From: Nemertoderma westbladi
Lineage: Eukaryota; Xenacoelomorpha; Nemertodermatida; Nemertodermatidae
Length of the DNA stretch: 53,342 bases
NCBI GenBank assembly: GCA_032718475.1
Contig: JAUCBJ010007385.1
Coordinates: 1 to 53,342 of the forward strand
Direction of reading: 5' to 3'
Part shown: one piece after another, positions 1-10,185 of the stretch
How the letters are laid out: every line of letters starts with the position of its first letter
Numbering within the stretch: position 1 is the first letter of the stretch
The notes under the pieces: generated by a model
Told to the model about the DNA's origin: nothing
Seen by the model: only the letters and a program-made list of their open reading frames with translations
Databases searched by the model: none
Made by a program: the position numbers and the translations under genes

Positions 1-1946
1 ATACAGGAGGTTCTAGATAGATGGTAGATGCTAGAAGTAGATGCTAAGGCTCCTACAACCATAGAATTCTGGTATTCATGAGACTTACCTAACCAATCTA
101 GTTGTCTACAGATCTCCTGAATCTCATCGGAAAACTCTATAATCCCGCTGCTAAGAAACTTTCGGGGCGCCATTAATTTCGCATATAAATACCTAGCTAT
201 GTTAGTCCTATTACCATACCTGATGTTTAGTGTATCCCAAACTTGTCTTAATCCATCTGGATGTCCAATAAATTTTAACGCCATTGACTTGGGAGATCCT
301 TCCAAGCACTCGATGAGGAATCTAAGTTTCTCTCCATTAGATAGTACAGAGTTCTGTATGTTATCTTTGTAATATTCATTAAAAGGTAACCATTTCATCT
401 CATCTCCATTGAACTTGACGATCTCTCCCACCTTCACCGCTTGCCGGGCTTCGGTTCTAGCCATTTGACGCGTAAAACTTTCTTGGGCCATCGTGTTATT
501 TAATATCGAATTATCGGTATATAAATTTCTCGGATTATGATCAGTTCTATAGGGAATATCATTATCAACAGGTCTATAATTACCCTTAATAGGGTTCACT
601 ATAGGAGTTTCTACTTCGCTAGCAGTATAAATGCGTGTAGGTTCCACACCTTGCGCATGAGATACTTCAGACCTAACGGGTTGACACATTGTTACAGGGG
701 GTGGTGGTATACCCTTTTGTAAATTTACTAATTTATCGCGCTCTAGCGCGATATTTTGCTGCACTTCTTGCAACTCTAACTTACTTTCCCTCACTGTTCC
801 CTTTAAATGTTGGACAGTCCCTTCTAACTCTCGGACCTGTTGGGAGGAGCGTATCTGATTCTCCTTCATCTCTCCGAGGAGAATATCCATCCCCCGCCGT
901 CTCTCGTCTACCCAATCAACCGCCGAAACGGGATCCGCCAACGTCGTAGCGGGCAGACGAGGGACAACGGGCGACAAATTTGGAATATTTCGCTCGGGGT
1001 CCAGGACCTGAACTGTCTCCTGGGCAGTTCTACGGGGCACAGGTAGCTTAGTGCTATGCAGAGGGAATTTATAGGTAGCTTCATGGAGCACTGGTGTGTC
1101 TATCACCGTAGGGGTGATTTCAAGAACAGGCCTAATTATTTCAGGCTCATCTACTATAGTAGGGAGTCTTTCTATTTCAATTATTTGGTCTGTGGGTTCT
1201 GTACTACCTAAGTTGGTGTTATTTAGTTGTCTTCTAACAGCTGGAGGCAAATCAGGCAATTTCTGACGGTGGGATGTTCTTCTACGTCTGCCTAGACGAG
1301 ATCTATTTCCTTTGCCTTCAGTATCTGTTGTATCTCCTTCATCAGAGGATGTAAATCCCTGTCTCTTGGAAGTAGTCCGACTTATCAGCTGCATATCACT
1401 AGCCGTTATCTGTTTATTTAAGTAATCGTGCTTCTCTTGAAGATTCTCCAACTCTAGTTGGACCTTTTCTTCAGATGCCCTCCGTACTGCTTCTGCCACT
1501 GCCTCTGCTGTTTTTCTTTCGGCTTCTGCCGCTGCCACTGCTGCTGCCGCTTTCCTTTCCGCTTCGGCCTCTGCCACTGCCACTGCTGCCTTTCTTTCCG
1601 CTTCTGCCTCTGCCACTGCTGCTGCCACTGCCGCTGCCTTTCTATCTTCTATACGTTTTTTCTTTAATTGTTCTTCTTGGTCTCTAGCGATGCGGATTCT
1701 TTCATCAATTTTCGCTCTATTCGCTGCCAACATTTCCGCATCTATTGCGTCCAACACAAACTTGGCTCCTTCGCTATTAGGGTTAAGTCCCTCTAACCTT
1801 CTCCTCAACTCGTCATCACCTAAAAAACGTTGATAGTCTGACAGATAGATGTCAATGGCATCCCTCTTATGCGGTTTCTCTGCTGTCACTTCGCTCTCGG
1901 TTGTATCTAGTAGACTGTCTGACAGATTCTGCTTTGCGTCAGACAT
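1..1946 (-). CDS. BEL/Pao gag-pol, N-terminal part, single fused frame (partial)
   Basis: An open frame starts with ATG at 1946-1944 and runs without a stop to the window edge (648 codons). Its first part matches ORF1 of the plus-strand element: a short Ser/Asp-rich start, a conserved DAIDIYLSDYQRFLGDDELRRR segment, then an Ala/Glu/Lys-rich coiled-coil-like stretch near 1480-1690. Its later part matches the start of the plus-copy pol frame, including the DERRRGMD segment at about 885-908 and a DUF1759-like Gag region near 40-430. In this copy the two parts lie in one frame (ATG to the GAC codon at 908 is exactly 346 codons). In the plus copy they are in different frames. Relative to the plus copy about 289 codons are missing after residue 16. 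It probably encodes structural Gag and the beginning of Pol. Confidence 0.85.
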   Translation of the reverse strand, partial: MSDAKQNLSDSLLDTTESEVTAEKPHKRDAIDIYLSDYQRFLGDDELRRRLEGLNPNSEGAKFVLDAIDAEMLAANRAKIDERIRIARDQEEQLKKKRIEDRKAAAVAAAVAEAEAERKAAVAVAEAEAERKAAAAVAAAEAERKTAEAVAEAVRRASEEKVQLELENLQEKHDYLNKQITASDMQLISRTTSKRQGFTSSDEGDTTDTEGKGNRSRLGRRRRTSHRQKLPDLPPAVRRQLNNTNLGSTEPTDQIIEIERLPTIVDEPEIIRPVLEITPTVIDTPVLHEATYKFPLHSTKLPVPRRTAQETVQVLDPERNIPNLSPVVPRLPATTLADPVSAVDWVDERRRGMDILLGEMKENQIRSSQQVRELEGTVQHLKGTVRESKLELQEVQQNIALERDKLVNLQKGIPPPPVTMCQPVRSEVSHAQGVEPTRIYTASEVETPIVNPIKGNYRPVDNDIPYRTDHNPRNLYTDNSILNNTMAQESFTRQMARTEARQAVKVGEIVKFNGDEMKWLPFNEYYKDNIQNSVLSNGEKLRFLIECLEGSPKSMALKFIGHPDGLRQVWDTLNIRYGNRTNIARYLYAKLMAPRKFLSSGIIEFSDEIQEICRQLDWLGKSHEYQNSMVVGALASTSSIYHLSRTSC

Positions 1947-2191
1947 GCTTATGTGTACAGTTGAATGTCTACTGCTGTATTACAGTCTGAGCAAGTCTAG
2001 TAACTCAGTATTAACTGCTAGCCTATTAATTAATTACCGGTACTGCTACTCAGTGTAGCATGATATATATAATATATTAGAATACCGGTATGCTTATAGT
2101 ATATATAACTATTATTACAGACTAGGTTTATCACAGAATACCGGTATAATTTTAGCACAAATATATATAAAAATATAATAGGCCTATCGGA

Positions 2192-2202
2192 ATACCGGTA
2201 TA
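2192..2202. repeat. Target-site duplication, left copy (RTE insertion)
   Basis: The 11 bases ATACCGGTATA occur here and at 3853-3863, immediately flanking the LINE insertion. The empty site in the plus BEL leader (near 20136) has a single copy. Confidence 0.9.
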
Positions 2203-3852
2203 CTACTAGGATCGGCATGCTGCATTGCAGCTGCATTTTTAAGAATGCTGTGCCGGCTTGTCAACAAAATTGCACCGCCACAACTCCCTATCACCCATGA
2301 CATTTGCTAGATCATCCGCATCTTTAAGGCCAGTGTCCTTTATGATGCGTCTCAAGAAAGTCATGGGCTGTCCACCATGCTTATTCACTCCATGAGGCTG
2401 CCAAAGTACAAGATTATGCACTGGCTGGTCCTCACGGCGAAAGCAATGTCCTGCAAAGCGGAGGCGATTTTGTTCTAGTGTCAAGCTTGGGGGAACCAAT
2501 GAGACACCTCCAATGTTATATAGTGTCTGGTTGGAGATGTGTGCATTGTACTTGACACAATGTACCCGGCGTAGCATTCTTGTGAATGTGCCATCCAGAG
2601 ATTTGGTGTCCTCAGCAGTTAGAGCCCAGCATGGACTCCCGTAGAGGAGTACTGGAACTACTGCTGCTCTAAATAATCGGACCTTAAGTTTCCGATTAAT
2701 TCTAGGTGACTTCCAAATCCTGGAAAGCCTATTCAAGGCTGCCCATGCCTTTCCCTTACGTATTCGAAGGTCCTCACCTGACTTCCGGATCCATGATCCC
2801 AGGTAACAGAAGTCGTCCACATGCTCAAGCATACCATCCTTTGAGCTTATGCTCAACCGATCAGAGACTTGCTGAGGACTTTCAAAGTTAACTGTCAGAA
2901 TTTTGGTCTTTCTGGAGTTTATAAAAAGACCAACACTAGAAGCAGCATGTTCTAATGAGCTGAGGAGCCGCTGGGCTCCCTCTAATGATTCTGAGAGTAC
3001 TCCTAAGTCATCAGCAAAGTCTAGATCAGTTAGGTACTTGGCAGGATTTCCACGACTTCTGGAGCCAGTAGGTGGAGTTATCATCACCCCATCATCATTA
3101 TGATGATCTAAGGACATGCGTAGAACATAGTCAACCACAATAATGAACAAGAATGGTGCAAGTGTGTCTCCTTGGAGGACGCCCCATAACACTTCAAATG
3201 GTTCTGTGTCACCGTCAACAGTAGACACAAATGTTGTCGAACCATCGTATACTGATCTGATTGCTGCAATAATTTCATCAGGAATCCCATATAATGAAAG
3301 TATGCTGAACATACGTGAGCGAGAGACTGAATCAAAGGCCTTGAAGAAGTCAACAAAGATAACAGCCAGATGCCTGTCTTTCTTTTTTGATAACTCTTCA
3401 ATTATCCTTCTAAGTGCCAAGATGGGCTCCATGGTCCCACGACCTTTACGGAACCCATTCTGATTTCCACGTAGCAGTCTCTCAATGGGATCCCTGATGC
3501 GATTTAATAGAATTCTATTGTATAGTTTTGCAGCAATCGAGATCAATGAGATTCCCCGAAAAGAACCATAGAGTGTTAGGTTGCCCTTCTTGGGAACTGG
3601 CACCAACTTATTTGTTTTCATTTCTTGTGGGACTCTTGTTGTACGGTACATGTCTACTATGATGGGATAGATGAGCTTTAAACACTCAGGTATTTTAAAG
3701 ACCTCAGGGGGAACACCATCTACTCCACTGGCACGATTGGTCTTAATGCTCTTTGCAGCAGCCTTAACTTCTGCAAAGGAGATATCGCCAATGGGAATAT
3801 CTGGGAGTACAGACTCAGACACTTTTACTTCTATAAAGTTATCAGGCATTCT
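2203..3852 (-). mobile_element. 5'-truncated RTE-like non-LTR retrotransposon
   Basis: A 1,650-bp insertion in the BEL leader, bounded by an 11-bp target duplication and absent from the corresponding place in the plus BEL copy. It contains one uninterrupted reverse-transcriptase frame reaching almost to the 5' junction. The upstream endonuclease part is missing, as expected for 5' truncation during target-primed reverse transcription. The 3' end (at 2203) lacks poly(A) and ends in a short TAGTAG-type tail. The fragment at 37836-38300 shares the same 3' end and a longer tail of that type. The intact frame and intact duplication imply a recent insertion. Confidence 0.9.
2239..3849 (-). CDS. LINE reverse transcriptase (RTE-like), C-terminal part of ORF
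   Basis: 536 codons without interruption. Reverse-transcriptase motifs appear in order: an SGVDGVPPEV segment near residue 42, PVPKKG and YGSFRGISL near 85-102, motif A as FVDFFKAFDS near 165, LQGDTLAPF near 226, and the catalytic motif C as FADD in place of YADD near 279. After the polymerase comes a thumb/C-terminal region with YLGSWI, LYGSPCW and RLRFAGHCFRREDQP, typical of RTE and related invertebrate LINEs. The apparent ATG lies 3 bases inside the truncated 5' end, so it is probably an internal methionine. The APE endonuclease is absent, so this copy cannot move on its own. Confidence 0.9.
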   Translation of the reverse strand: MPDNFIEVKVSESVLPDIPIGDISFAEVKAAAKSIKTNRASGVDGVPPEVFKIPECLKLIYPIIVDMYRTTRVPQEMKTNKLVPVPKKGNLTLYGSFRGISLISIAAKLYNRILLNRIRDPIERLLRGNQNGFRKGRGTMEPILALRRIIEELSKKKDRHLAVIFVDFFKAFDSVSRSRMFSILSLYGIPDEIIAAIRSVYDGSTTFVSTVDGDTEPFEVLWGVLQGDTLAPFLFIIVVDYVLRMSLDHHNDDGVMITPPTGSRSRGNPAKYLTDLDFADDLGVLSESLEGAQRLLSSLEHAASSVGLFINSRKTKILTVNFESPQQVSDRLSISSKDGMLEHVDDFCYLGSWIRKSGEDLRIRKGKAWAALNRLSRIWKSPRINRKLKVRLFRAAVVPVLLYGSPCWALTAEDTKSLDGTFTRMLRRVHCVKYNAHISNQTLYNIGGVSLVPPSLTLEQNRLRFAGHCFRREDQPVHNLVLWQPHGVNKHGGQPMTFLRRIIKDTGLKDADDLANVMGDRELWRCNFVDKPAQHS

Positions 3853-3863
3853 ATACCGGTATA
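3853..3863. repeat. Target-site duplication, right copy (RTE insertion)
   Basis: Second copy of ATACCGGTATA, directly abutting the 5'-truncated end of the LINE at 3852. Confidence 0.9.
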
Positions 3864-4924
3864 CAGCTTACAGTTTGTAGTATATATAATTCTGGAATAG
3901 AATTAATTACAAGTACCGGTATAATTTCAGCCTAGATTTATAGAAATAAGATAATAGGCCTATCGTAAATACCGGTATATCAATTATTTTGGAATAATTG
4001 AATTTCTGAACTTTAGGGTTACTTGGTTACTTTAACTTACTTTATTACCGTTATTTAAGCAGTAATCCAACTGATATTGAGACCTAATGGTTGTATGGTA
4101 GGCCTACTATTTATAAATCGTTAGATTTGATTTATAATATATATATACCCGTTTTAATGGGTTTTGTCAATGTTTGAAATAAATGTTATTATTTCTGGGG
4201 AGTAATCACTACACAAAGCGGTGCGCTTTCAGTGAAGTGTTACTTATAAGACACTAAAACAAATAATTCTAATTTACCTAAGTTACTTAATACTACAAAT
4301 TACGTACAATTCGGGTTGAGATTACAATCTCTAAATAAACACAAAATTTACAAAAAACACAAAATACGAATTTTTAGGGTAATTTTACAAGAAGTCTACA
4401 AACCAGCCTAACAAAGGGTTAGAAAACTGGTTATTACACGGACAGGGTACTACGGTATTTGAAATAATAAGTAGTAGTAAATACACTGCGTTGTCTAGAT
4501 AGGAAAATACCACCGCCTGACGACCTATAGCCGTATCGCTATAGGTTCTACGTTATGTATCACGGAGTGTTCCTACCTAGAAGTTAATAGAGCTAATCGA
4601 ATGTGCCTATCAACCACTTTACAACACAAATATAATGTCTACAATAATTACTTCGGAAAGTACTGTACACTAAACCCTAAATTAGGTACGAGTACTTGTA
4701 CAACAAATAATCAGTAGTTAAATATACTTGAACAGCTAAAAGAACCACGGCATCTGCTGGAGTGACCGATGCACAAAATCACCAGTCTTTACCTACGCCG
4801 AGCAGCCCGTGTAGTACCGGGGTTAATTTAACTATAGCGGTATGTATAACAAACACAATTACTGTAGGAACAAACTTGGGGAATGAATGTTGCGGATAAT
4901 CGCATAAACTCTGAATAATAAATA

Positions 4925-5510
4925 TTACGCTACGCGTACAAACTACTCAAACAAAATACAGACCGAACACTGACAGACTACTATCAAGCCTAAACAAACT
5001 ACGGTATATGCAGACTCCGAAATGATTAGGGAGTATGCGCTCTAACCCAGTAGTGCGACTTATTCTTTAGTTGGGGGTTTACCTTACAGCGTTCGCTGCC
5101 CCGACTGCCTAACCGTACTTAATCGGACAGATGATCTACACACGCGGCAATCCGTTCAGACCTAATAACAGCCAGACACCTATCCAGCCTACAAATTATC
5201 TAAATAAAATTATACGCTACCCGTACAGACTTACACAAACAAAGTACAGACTAAACGATGGCAGACTACTCTCAAGCCTAAATAAACTACAGGACATGCA
5301 GACTCCGAAATGATTAGGGAGTATGCGCTCTAACCCAGTAGTGCGACTTATTCTTTAGTTGGGGGTTTACCTCACTGCGTTCGCTGCCCCTACTTCCTAA
5401 TCGTACTTAATCGGACAGGTGATCTACACACACTGCAATCCGTTCGGACTTAACAGCAATCAGACAACAGCTCAGCCTACAAATCGTCTGTACAATCTGA
5501 TCAGGTTTAC
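4925..5510 (-). repeat. Two direct repeats (~290 bp) in the BEL leader
   Basis: A block including ctccgaaatgattagggagtatgcg and the following aagaataagtcgcac-type sequence (reverse strand) occurs around 5010-5090 and again around 5300-5390, a spacing near 290 bases. The plus BEL leader carries the equivalent pair at 18388-18960, so the duplication predates the split of the two copies. Confidence 0.8.
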
Positions 5511-5777
5511 ACGCCTTCTGTTCAATACTGGCCTACAAACAAATAAAACTGACAGAAATAAGTAAGCTCCAAAAGAAACAAGGGGTGTACAGTCCCTAAT
5601 CTCTTAACCAGCCTACCGGTATACAACAATCAAATCGAATAATACTAGTGTACTTATACGGCAGTACCGGTTCTAGCGGTTGGGCCTACTGACCTACAGG
5701 TGTACTGTTCAGGTTTACCGGTTGACCGGTACTTTCAACTTTATTGCTTACTGCAATAAAGAAGCTATATCCTTTAA

Positions 5778-7019
5778 TGTTCGCGCTTTCAGACTTTTGG
5801 CAGTTTAACCCACCAAATTAAGATGTCTTCTAGATATTAAATCGGTTTTTAGTCTATGACAAGTATTTGATTCACTACACTAGTCGAAACCAATCCGTGC
5901 GCGACCATTCACCCGCTGGATATTCCCGGGAGATTGGGTTCGACGGTTTAATTTTATTGCTATGTAAGCTTAATGTATTATTCGACTGACAGTATTATAT
6001 AATCTCTGACAATATTATTCACCTTCGGTAATATTAACAGTTCCTTTAGGACGTGGCGCTTTATCTACATAAACAGAGTTATGACTTAAACTACTCACAA
6101 CGATATGGCTTAATTATAATTCACATATATGGCGCATTCTTTAGGAATTGCTTCTTTAACAGACTCACTCATACACAATGCTGCACAATACTGCACACTA
6201 ATCTGCCAATCTTCACTGATTTTAATCACATATAAAAGGAACACAGACTGACTCATGTAGGGTCTATCAAATAACATTAGATTCACTTCAAACCACTTTA
6301 ACATAAGTCACAATCGTTTATCTGTAACCTTTCTCTCTTACCTTCGGTATATCAAGAATATTGGGTTTCGGGGTTATTTCTCGTTATTCCAAATATAATT
6401 ATTCATCAACCATATTATGAAGAACTGACAGTAAATAGCAGTATAAAACAACAACTGAACACTGATTGTTATGAGTTTGCAATGTTTCAGCAGTCAGGAT
6501 GTATGATCATCAGTCAGCAGTAGTCGTTAGGTAGTCCGCAGTTAAAGGATATATGCCCTTTATAATTAAACCTACTAGTGTAAGACTAAAAACAGTAAAG
6601 CACAAAATACTTCCAAGCCGTTCTTTCTTTGGCTCAGGACTGAATGTAAACACTGCACATAGGCATTGCGTCATTTCTCGGAAATTTTCTGTACAAGGAG
6701 CCACAAAAACGCTCTAATTGGCTGACTGAACTGAGAGACGCCGTAGAACAAAGGAAATCAACACGTATGAATGTCAGCTGTTAACCGTAGTCATAGTAAC
6801 TACTGTTCAAGAGTAGCTATCACCCCTTTGCGTCACGAATTGCCATAGAATCATAAAATATGCCTTTCACAGTACACATACGGAGGAAATAGGTCTTAGA
6901 TCCTCTAAAAACACCGATACAGCAATAATACGGTCTCTTACACTTATTAAATCAACTACAGAGTATTTTAATGTAAAAGATAATAAAAATAACGGGGCAA
7001 TTCAGCAAAGGCTTTTACA
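5778..7019 (-). repeat. 5' LTR of the minus BEL copy (1,242 bp)
   Basis: The reverse complement starts TGTAAAAG and ends GCGAACA, giving the canonical TG...CA termini, and matches the LTR pair at 16882-18105 and 31482-32690. The outer edge at 7019 abuts the BAF/SR array. No target duplication can be tested because the other end lies outside the window. Confidence 0.9.
6110..6304 (-). CDS. Small ORF inside the BEL LTR (64 aa)
   Basis: An ATG-initiated 64-codon frame beginning MLKWFEVNLM. It is open at the same place in all three LTRs of the window (also 17579-17773 and 32164-32358) with a few amino-acid differences. No family is recognised and there is no signal peptide. The opposite strand is also open for about 60 codons, so chance conservation among recent copies is possible. 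Confidence 0.3.
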   Translation of the reverse strand: MLKWFEVNLMLFDRPYMSQSVFLLYVIKISEDWQISVQYCAALCMSESVKEAIPKECAIYVNYN

Positions 7020-7471
7020 ATAATAAAAATAAACCCGCCTCTACATCGATTAATTAACTCATACCAGGGGAGTGCACAGCCCTGAATATACAGTATCATT
7101 ATTATATATTCTATTGGTCTTTGATTAACGTACAGTACAGTAGGCACTATTTTATTGTGCATTAGATCTCTTTTAGCACTGCTAGTGTTTGTTCATGTAG
7201 GGCCTACTTATGGTTTTACCAGGAAGCTTTCGATTTCTAATACAGGTAGTAGCTATAGATTTTATACAAATTCAAAAATATAATATAGTTTCAAATAATA
7301 TTGTTGCAAAATTAATCTGTTTATAATAAATAGTCTAAAATACTGTTCCTGCGCAGTTGACCAATATAGTAAACGCTTTTACATTATTAATATTATTATA
7401 TTATATTAAAGCTTTTCGAAGTACATTTTGTCTGTAAGAAATTTATCTTTCGGCAATTTCTTTCCTTTTCA

Positions 7472-7856
7472 TCATTTCTTCGATCTTGCCCGTCCTTTCT
7501 TCCCCTGTAAATATCAATTCATATACTGTTACACTCACTTAATTACGTATATGTACTGTATATAGTAGACCTAAACCCACATTATATCCTATATTATATT
7601 TAGTCAAACAAACCTTCACTTTCTTTCCCTTTCCTCTACGACTTCTAGATCTGCTTCCTTTACCACGGCGACTCCTAGACCTGCTCTTCTTTCCCTTCTT
7701 ACTTCCCTTTCGTTTTTTACGTCTCCTTTTCTCCATTTCGTTCCGGCTGGTGGAACGATTACCACTCTCTGATAGGCTCCTACTTTTCCTTTCATCTAAG
7801 GCCCAACTCGGCAAACTATCCAGCCCTAAATCGCTATCTTCCTCTTGAACAGGCAT
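7472..7856 (-). CDS. SR/GK-rich small basic protein, copy A (two exons)
   Basis: Exon 1 is 7614-7856 (81 codons from ATG at 7856). The donor reads AAG then GTTTGT, the intron is 7505-7613 and ends TTTACAG, and exon 2 is 7472-7504, giving 91 residues. The N-terminal ~30 residues are acidic/neutral (MPVQEEDSD..., LPSWALDERK). From residue ~43 the protein is strongly basic, with KRRRKKRKG and two SRSRSRRGKG blocks, and ends GKKGRARSKK. No known domain is recognised. The composition suggests nucleic-acid or chromatin binding, for example a protamine-like or nucleolar protein, which is inference. Compared with copy C, exon 2 stops early because two codons became TGA. The intron is inferred from GT-AG signals and from conservation in all three copies. 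Confidence 0.65.
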
Positions 7857-8109
7857 GCTTTTTCAATGTATTTACCAAAAATTATGTACAGTATTTCCTA
7901 AAGAAAAAATGATATCAGAATTTATTTTGTAAATCATTTTTCTCCTAAATGACATAAGTTGATGTGTCGTTCTATTATATATCATAGTTTGAATTCCAGA
8001 ACTTAGTTTTGATTGGTTGATTTGAGCAATACTCTTCTGATTATCTGATTGGCTAAAATAAACTTGTATTTGGTAGGCGGTTTTGGTGGGAGGTTTACCC
8101 GTTAACGGG
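7857..8109 (-). promoter_or_regulatory. Predicted promoter of SR gene copy A
   Basis: Upstream of the ATG at 7856 lie, in order of distance, a TATA-like TATATAA (7975-7981, about 120 nt before the ATG), two CCAAT boxes read on the minus strand (ATTGG at 8012-8016 and 8048-8052), and the perfect 12-bp palindrome CCCGTTAACGGG (8098-8109). The same order occurs upstream of the BAF-like genes. GTTA/TAAC with flanking CGG fits the Myb consensus YAACKG. Confidence 0.55.
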
Positions 8110-8169
8110 ATTCGGCATTACTATGTTATGGGTACCCACTTTTTGACCTTTTATTTGACCATGTTAATG

Positions 8170-8876
8170 GCTATTAACAGCCACGTCTCTTTCGAGACAA
8201 CTGGCGGAATGGGTGAAGCGGTTCGGTGTCCCCACGCGTTGCGCTTCTGACGGCGGCCCACAGTTCTCAGGAAAGGATTTCCTAAGCGTCTGGGGAGTCG
8301 AGCCTATCACATCCTCCCCAGTTTACCCACAGAGTAACGGCCTTGCGGAGTCCGCTGTCAAGGCGACTAAGGCGTTACTACTGTAACTAAGACAGGGGGG
8401 AAACTGGACTCATCGTCATTCCAGGAGGAACTCCTGGAACTTCGCAACTTCCCCTGCGCCCACGGAAAGTCGCCGGCTGACGACCCGCACGGAGCTCGAC
8501 CAGGCAGTGCCCTCGCTCCTAAAATCCCAGACAGCCACATACAATCGTGGCGCACGACCCCTACCCCCCTTAGCGGTAGGGGCACCTGTGCGGGTTCAAA
8601 ACCCCACATCGAAACGTTGGGACCGCACCGGGGTCATTGTGGAATCAAATCCCAACCGGAAGTACAGCGTTCGGACGCCTTCCGGTCGGTGCCTCACCCG
8701 CAACCGCCGCCACCTCATCCAGGGCACGGCCACTGGCATCAACGACGGCTCCAGCGCTGCCACGCCCCGTCCAACGCCACAGAAGGGCATGTTCACTGGG
8801 CTGACGAACAAGCCAGTGTGTCTCCCGATCGGCACGCCGTTCCTACCCACGCCGCCGAAGGCAACCGTCCAATGGA
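8170..8876 (+). pseudogene. Ty3/Gypsy integrase C-terminal remnant, copy A
   Basis: Translation gives pieces of a Ty3/Gypsy integrase: EWVKRFGVPT, then SDGGPQFSGKDF (second catalytic Asp), then SSPVYPQSNGLAES with the catalytic Glu, then a C-terminal RARPLPPL/KRWDRTGVIVE/RRHLI-like tail in the frame from 8507. An extra few bases near 8380 (ctactgtaac) break the frame, and the spacer between core and tail is shortened. Copy A keeps about 85 bases of this spacer that copy B lacks. Zinc domain, first Asp, RT and LTRs are not visible. A dead fragment duplicated with the array. Confidence 0.8.
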
Positions 8877-8905
8877 CTATGATAGTTTGTGTAGGGGTGG
8901 ATGGA

Positions 8906-9054
8906 CCGTTAACAGTATTGTAATTATTTTTTTAGAATTATTTGTGGGCGATTTGTGGGAATTATTTATTCCGTTAACAGTGTTGGGATTATTTGTGGGC
9001 AGTAATTCCGTTAACAGTATTGGAATTATTTGGGGGTGGTTATTCCGTTGACAG
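8906..9054. promoter_or_regulatory. Cluster of CCGTTAACAG motifs, unit A
   Basis: CCGTTAACAGT occurs at about 8906, 8971 and 9008, with a variant CCGTTGACAGT near 9044, spaced 36-65 bases apart and interleaved with repeated gaattatttgtggg-like sequence. GTTAAC recurs in the promoters of both gene types in the unit. It could be a Myb-site array or just a minisatellite derived from the old LTR. No direct evidence of function. Confidence 0.4.
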
Positions 9055-9428
9055 TATTACATTTCTGTTAAATACACAAGTCAATAATTATTAGCTATCG
9101 ACTCAGTAATTATCCGACCGAAGGAGATTTAAAGTTAAAGATATATTAAAAAATGTTATAAAAATATTCTAATAAAAATTAAAAAAAATAAAATAAAACC
9201 ATTCTTACGATACAAACAGTAAATAGAACAACAAACTCGTACGAAATTAAAATGACCGTGGACAGAATGAATATTTCATGTGATGCTGCGGAATTGAGTA
9301 GTTTTGTATTAATAATTAAATATAATGCAATGCTACAAACAGCAAATAAATATTTAGATCTGGTTACATAACTATCCAATAATATGTGGGCTCAATCTAT
9401 CTTATTTACTCGAGTCGGCTGTTAACAT

Positions 9429-10185
9429 TTACGAGTAGTATGCTTCGCACATGATCGATATAGCTCTATGAGCTCGACGGGAATAAGCCTTGTAAAAGTG
9501 GTCCCCACAGATCTTGGAGAGCCACAGATGGAAATCTTCCAGCTTCTCTCTTAGTAGAATGTACTTCGCTAAGACCTGGTAGGCGCGTGTGAATCCATTA
9601 CTGGCGAGACTACCTCCGAATACTTCTCCTATTCCAGGGATGTACTTTACACTCCGATTTCCCAACTCTCGAGCCAGAATCCGTCGATGTTTCTTCGTCT
9701 TCAGGATCTTCCCTATCTTCTTTCCGTTTCCACTTCTTCTCGCGTTTCCTCGACTTCCCTTACCCTGAAAGAATTGTATTGAGCATTTTGTAAAATGATT
9801 TTACGATGTTTAATAAGAACCGAGTCACGAAAGTAAACTAAAAAAAGTAAAGTTATCTTTGTACATTATTTCAGGGAATACGCACAAAGAATCACTTATT
9901 TCCAGTGCGATTCCCCCAGAACTACTGTATTCTGCCTAGAAGAAACTTACTCTTTTAGCGATCGTTTAAGGATGCAAGGCGCATAGATGAAACCGGGTTA
10001 ACTTGAACCCACGGTAGCCAGATATGTTAATTATAGGTAATGGGCTAAACGACAAGGATATCACAGAGAAATATATCCCAACATAAATTATATTGTATTA
10101 AAATAAATAAACAAACCTTCCCTTTCATCCCATTCCATCTACGACTCCTTGACCTGCTTCTATTCCCTTTCTTCTTCGCAGCCAT
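9429..10185 (-). CDS. BAF (BANF1)-like protein with basic N-terminal extension, copy A (two exons)
   Basis: Exon 1 is 10117-10185 (23 codons, ATG at 10185; MAAKKKGNRSRSRSRR...). The donor reads AAG then GTTTGT, the intron is 9765-10116 with acceptor TTCTTTCAG, and exon 2 is 9429-9764 (111 codons plus stop), 134 residues in all. Residues ~47-134 match Barrier-to-Autointegration Factor along its full ~89-residue length: a KHR start, IPGIGEVFG (the DNA-binding helix-hairpin-helix, GIGEVLG in canonical BAF), GFTRAYQVLAKYILL, LWLSKICG and a C-terminal helix. Known BAF is a dimer that bridges DNA, binds LEM-domain proteins and lamins at the nuclear envelope, and was discovered as a block to retroviral autointegration. 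Residues 1-46 are an SR/GK-rich basic tail that canonical BAF lacks. The domain start in exon 2 has no ATG, which supports the upstream exon. The frame is intact and nearly identical in copy B. Confidence 0.85.
9963..10066 (-). repeat. tRNA-derived SINE-like sequence in the BAF intron, copy A
   Basis: On the minus strand there is an A-box-like GTTTAGCCCATTA and a B-box-like GTGGGTTCAAG, followed by a tail whose complement begins tttaaggatgcaaggc. That tail resembles the SINE at 43137-43284 (tttaaggatgaaaggcatag). It is also present in unit B, so it was inserted before the duplication. Confidence 0.4.

Larger units (their letters stand above)
1947..5777 (-). other. Long untranslated leader of the minus BEL copy
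   Basis: This stretch separates the 5' LTR from the gag ATG and has no convincing reading frame. Without the LINE insertion at 2203-3852 it is about 2.2 kb, unusually long for an LTR retrotransposon leader. It matches the plus-copy leader 18106-20388 and contains the same direct repeats, but has one fewer copy of the ~120-bp ataccggta-containing unit next to the ATG. Confidence 0.8.
1..7019 (-). mobile_element. BEL/Pao LTR retrotransposon, minus copy, 5' part only
   Basis: The reverse complement of this stretch matches the plus-strand BEL element at 16882-32690 through LTR, leader and the start of the coding region. In transcription order it has a 5' LTR (7019 down to 5778), a leader (5777 to 1947, interrupted by an RTE-type LINE at 2203-3852) and a gag-pol frame from the ATG at 1946. 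Homology to the plus copy fades in roughly the first 36 bases of the window, so the element is broken there or diverges just before the window edge. The 3' half and 3' LTR are not in view. The family call rests on the plus copy's protein domains. Confidence 0.9.

Noticed and set aside
1458-1687. Cys/Phe/Leu-rich and Pro/Leu-rich plus-strand frames
   Set aside because: Antisense of the Ala/Glu/Lys coiled-coil repeats of BEL ORF1; the same shadow appears at 21369-21794.
8367-8850. Antisense and alternative-frame ORFs over the integrase remnant
   Set aside because: Shadows of the GC-rich Ty3/Gypsy fragment; no independent motifs or starts.
9179-9379. 66-codon hydrophobic frame on the minus strand, repeated in unit B (13146-13355)
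   Set aside because: It begins at TTG with no ATG, lies in the BAF 3' untranslated region and is AT-rich. Its conservation is explained by the recent duplication.
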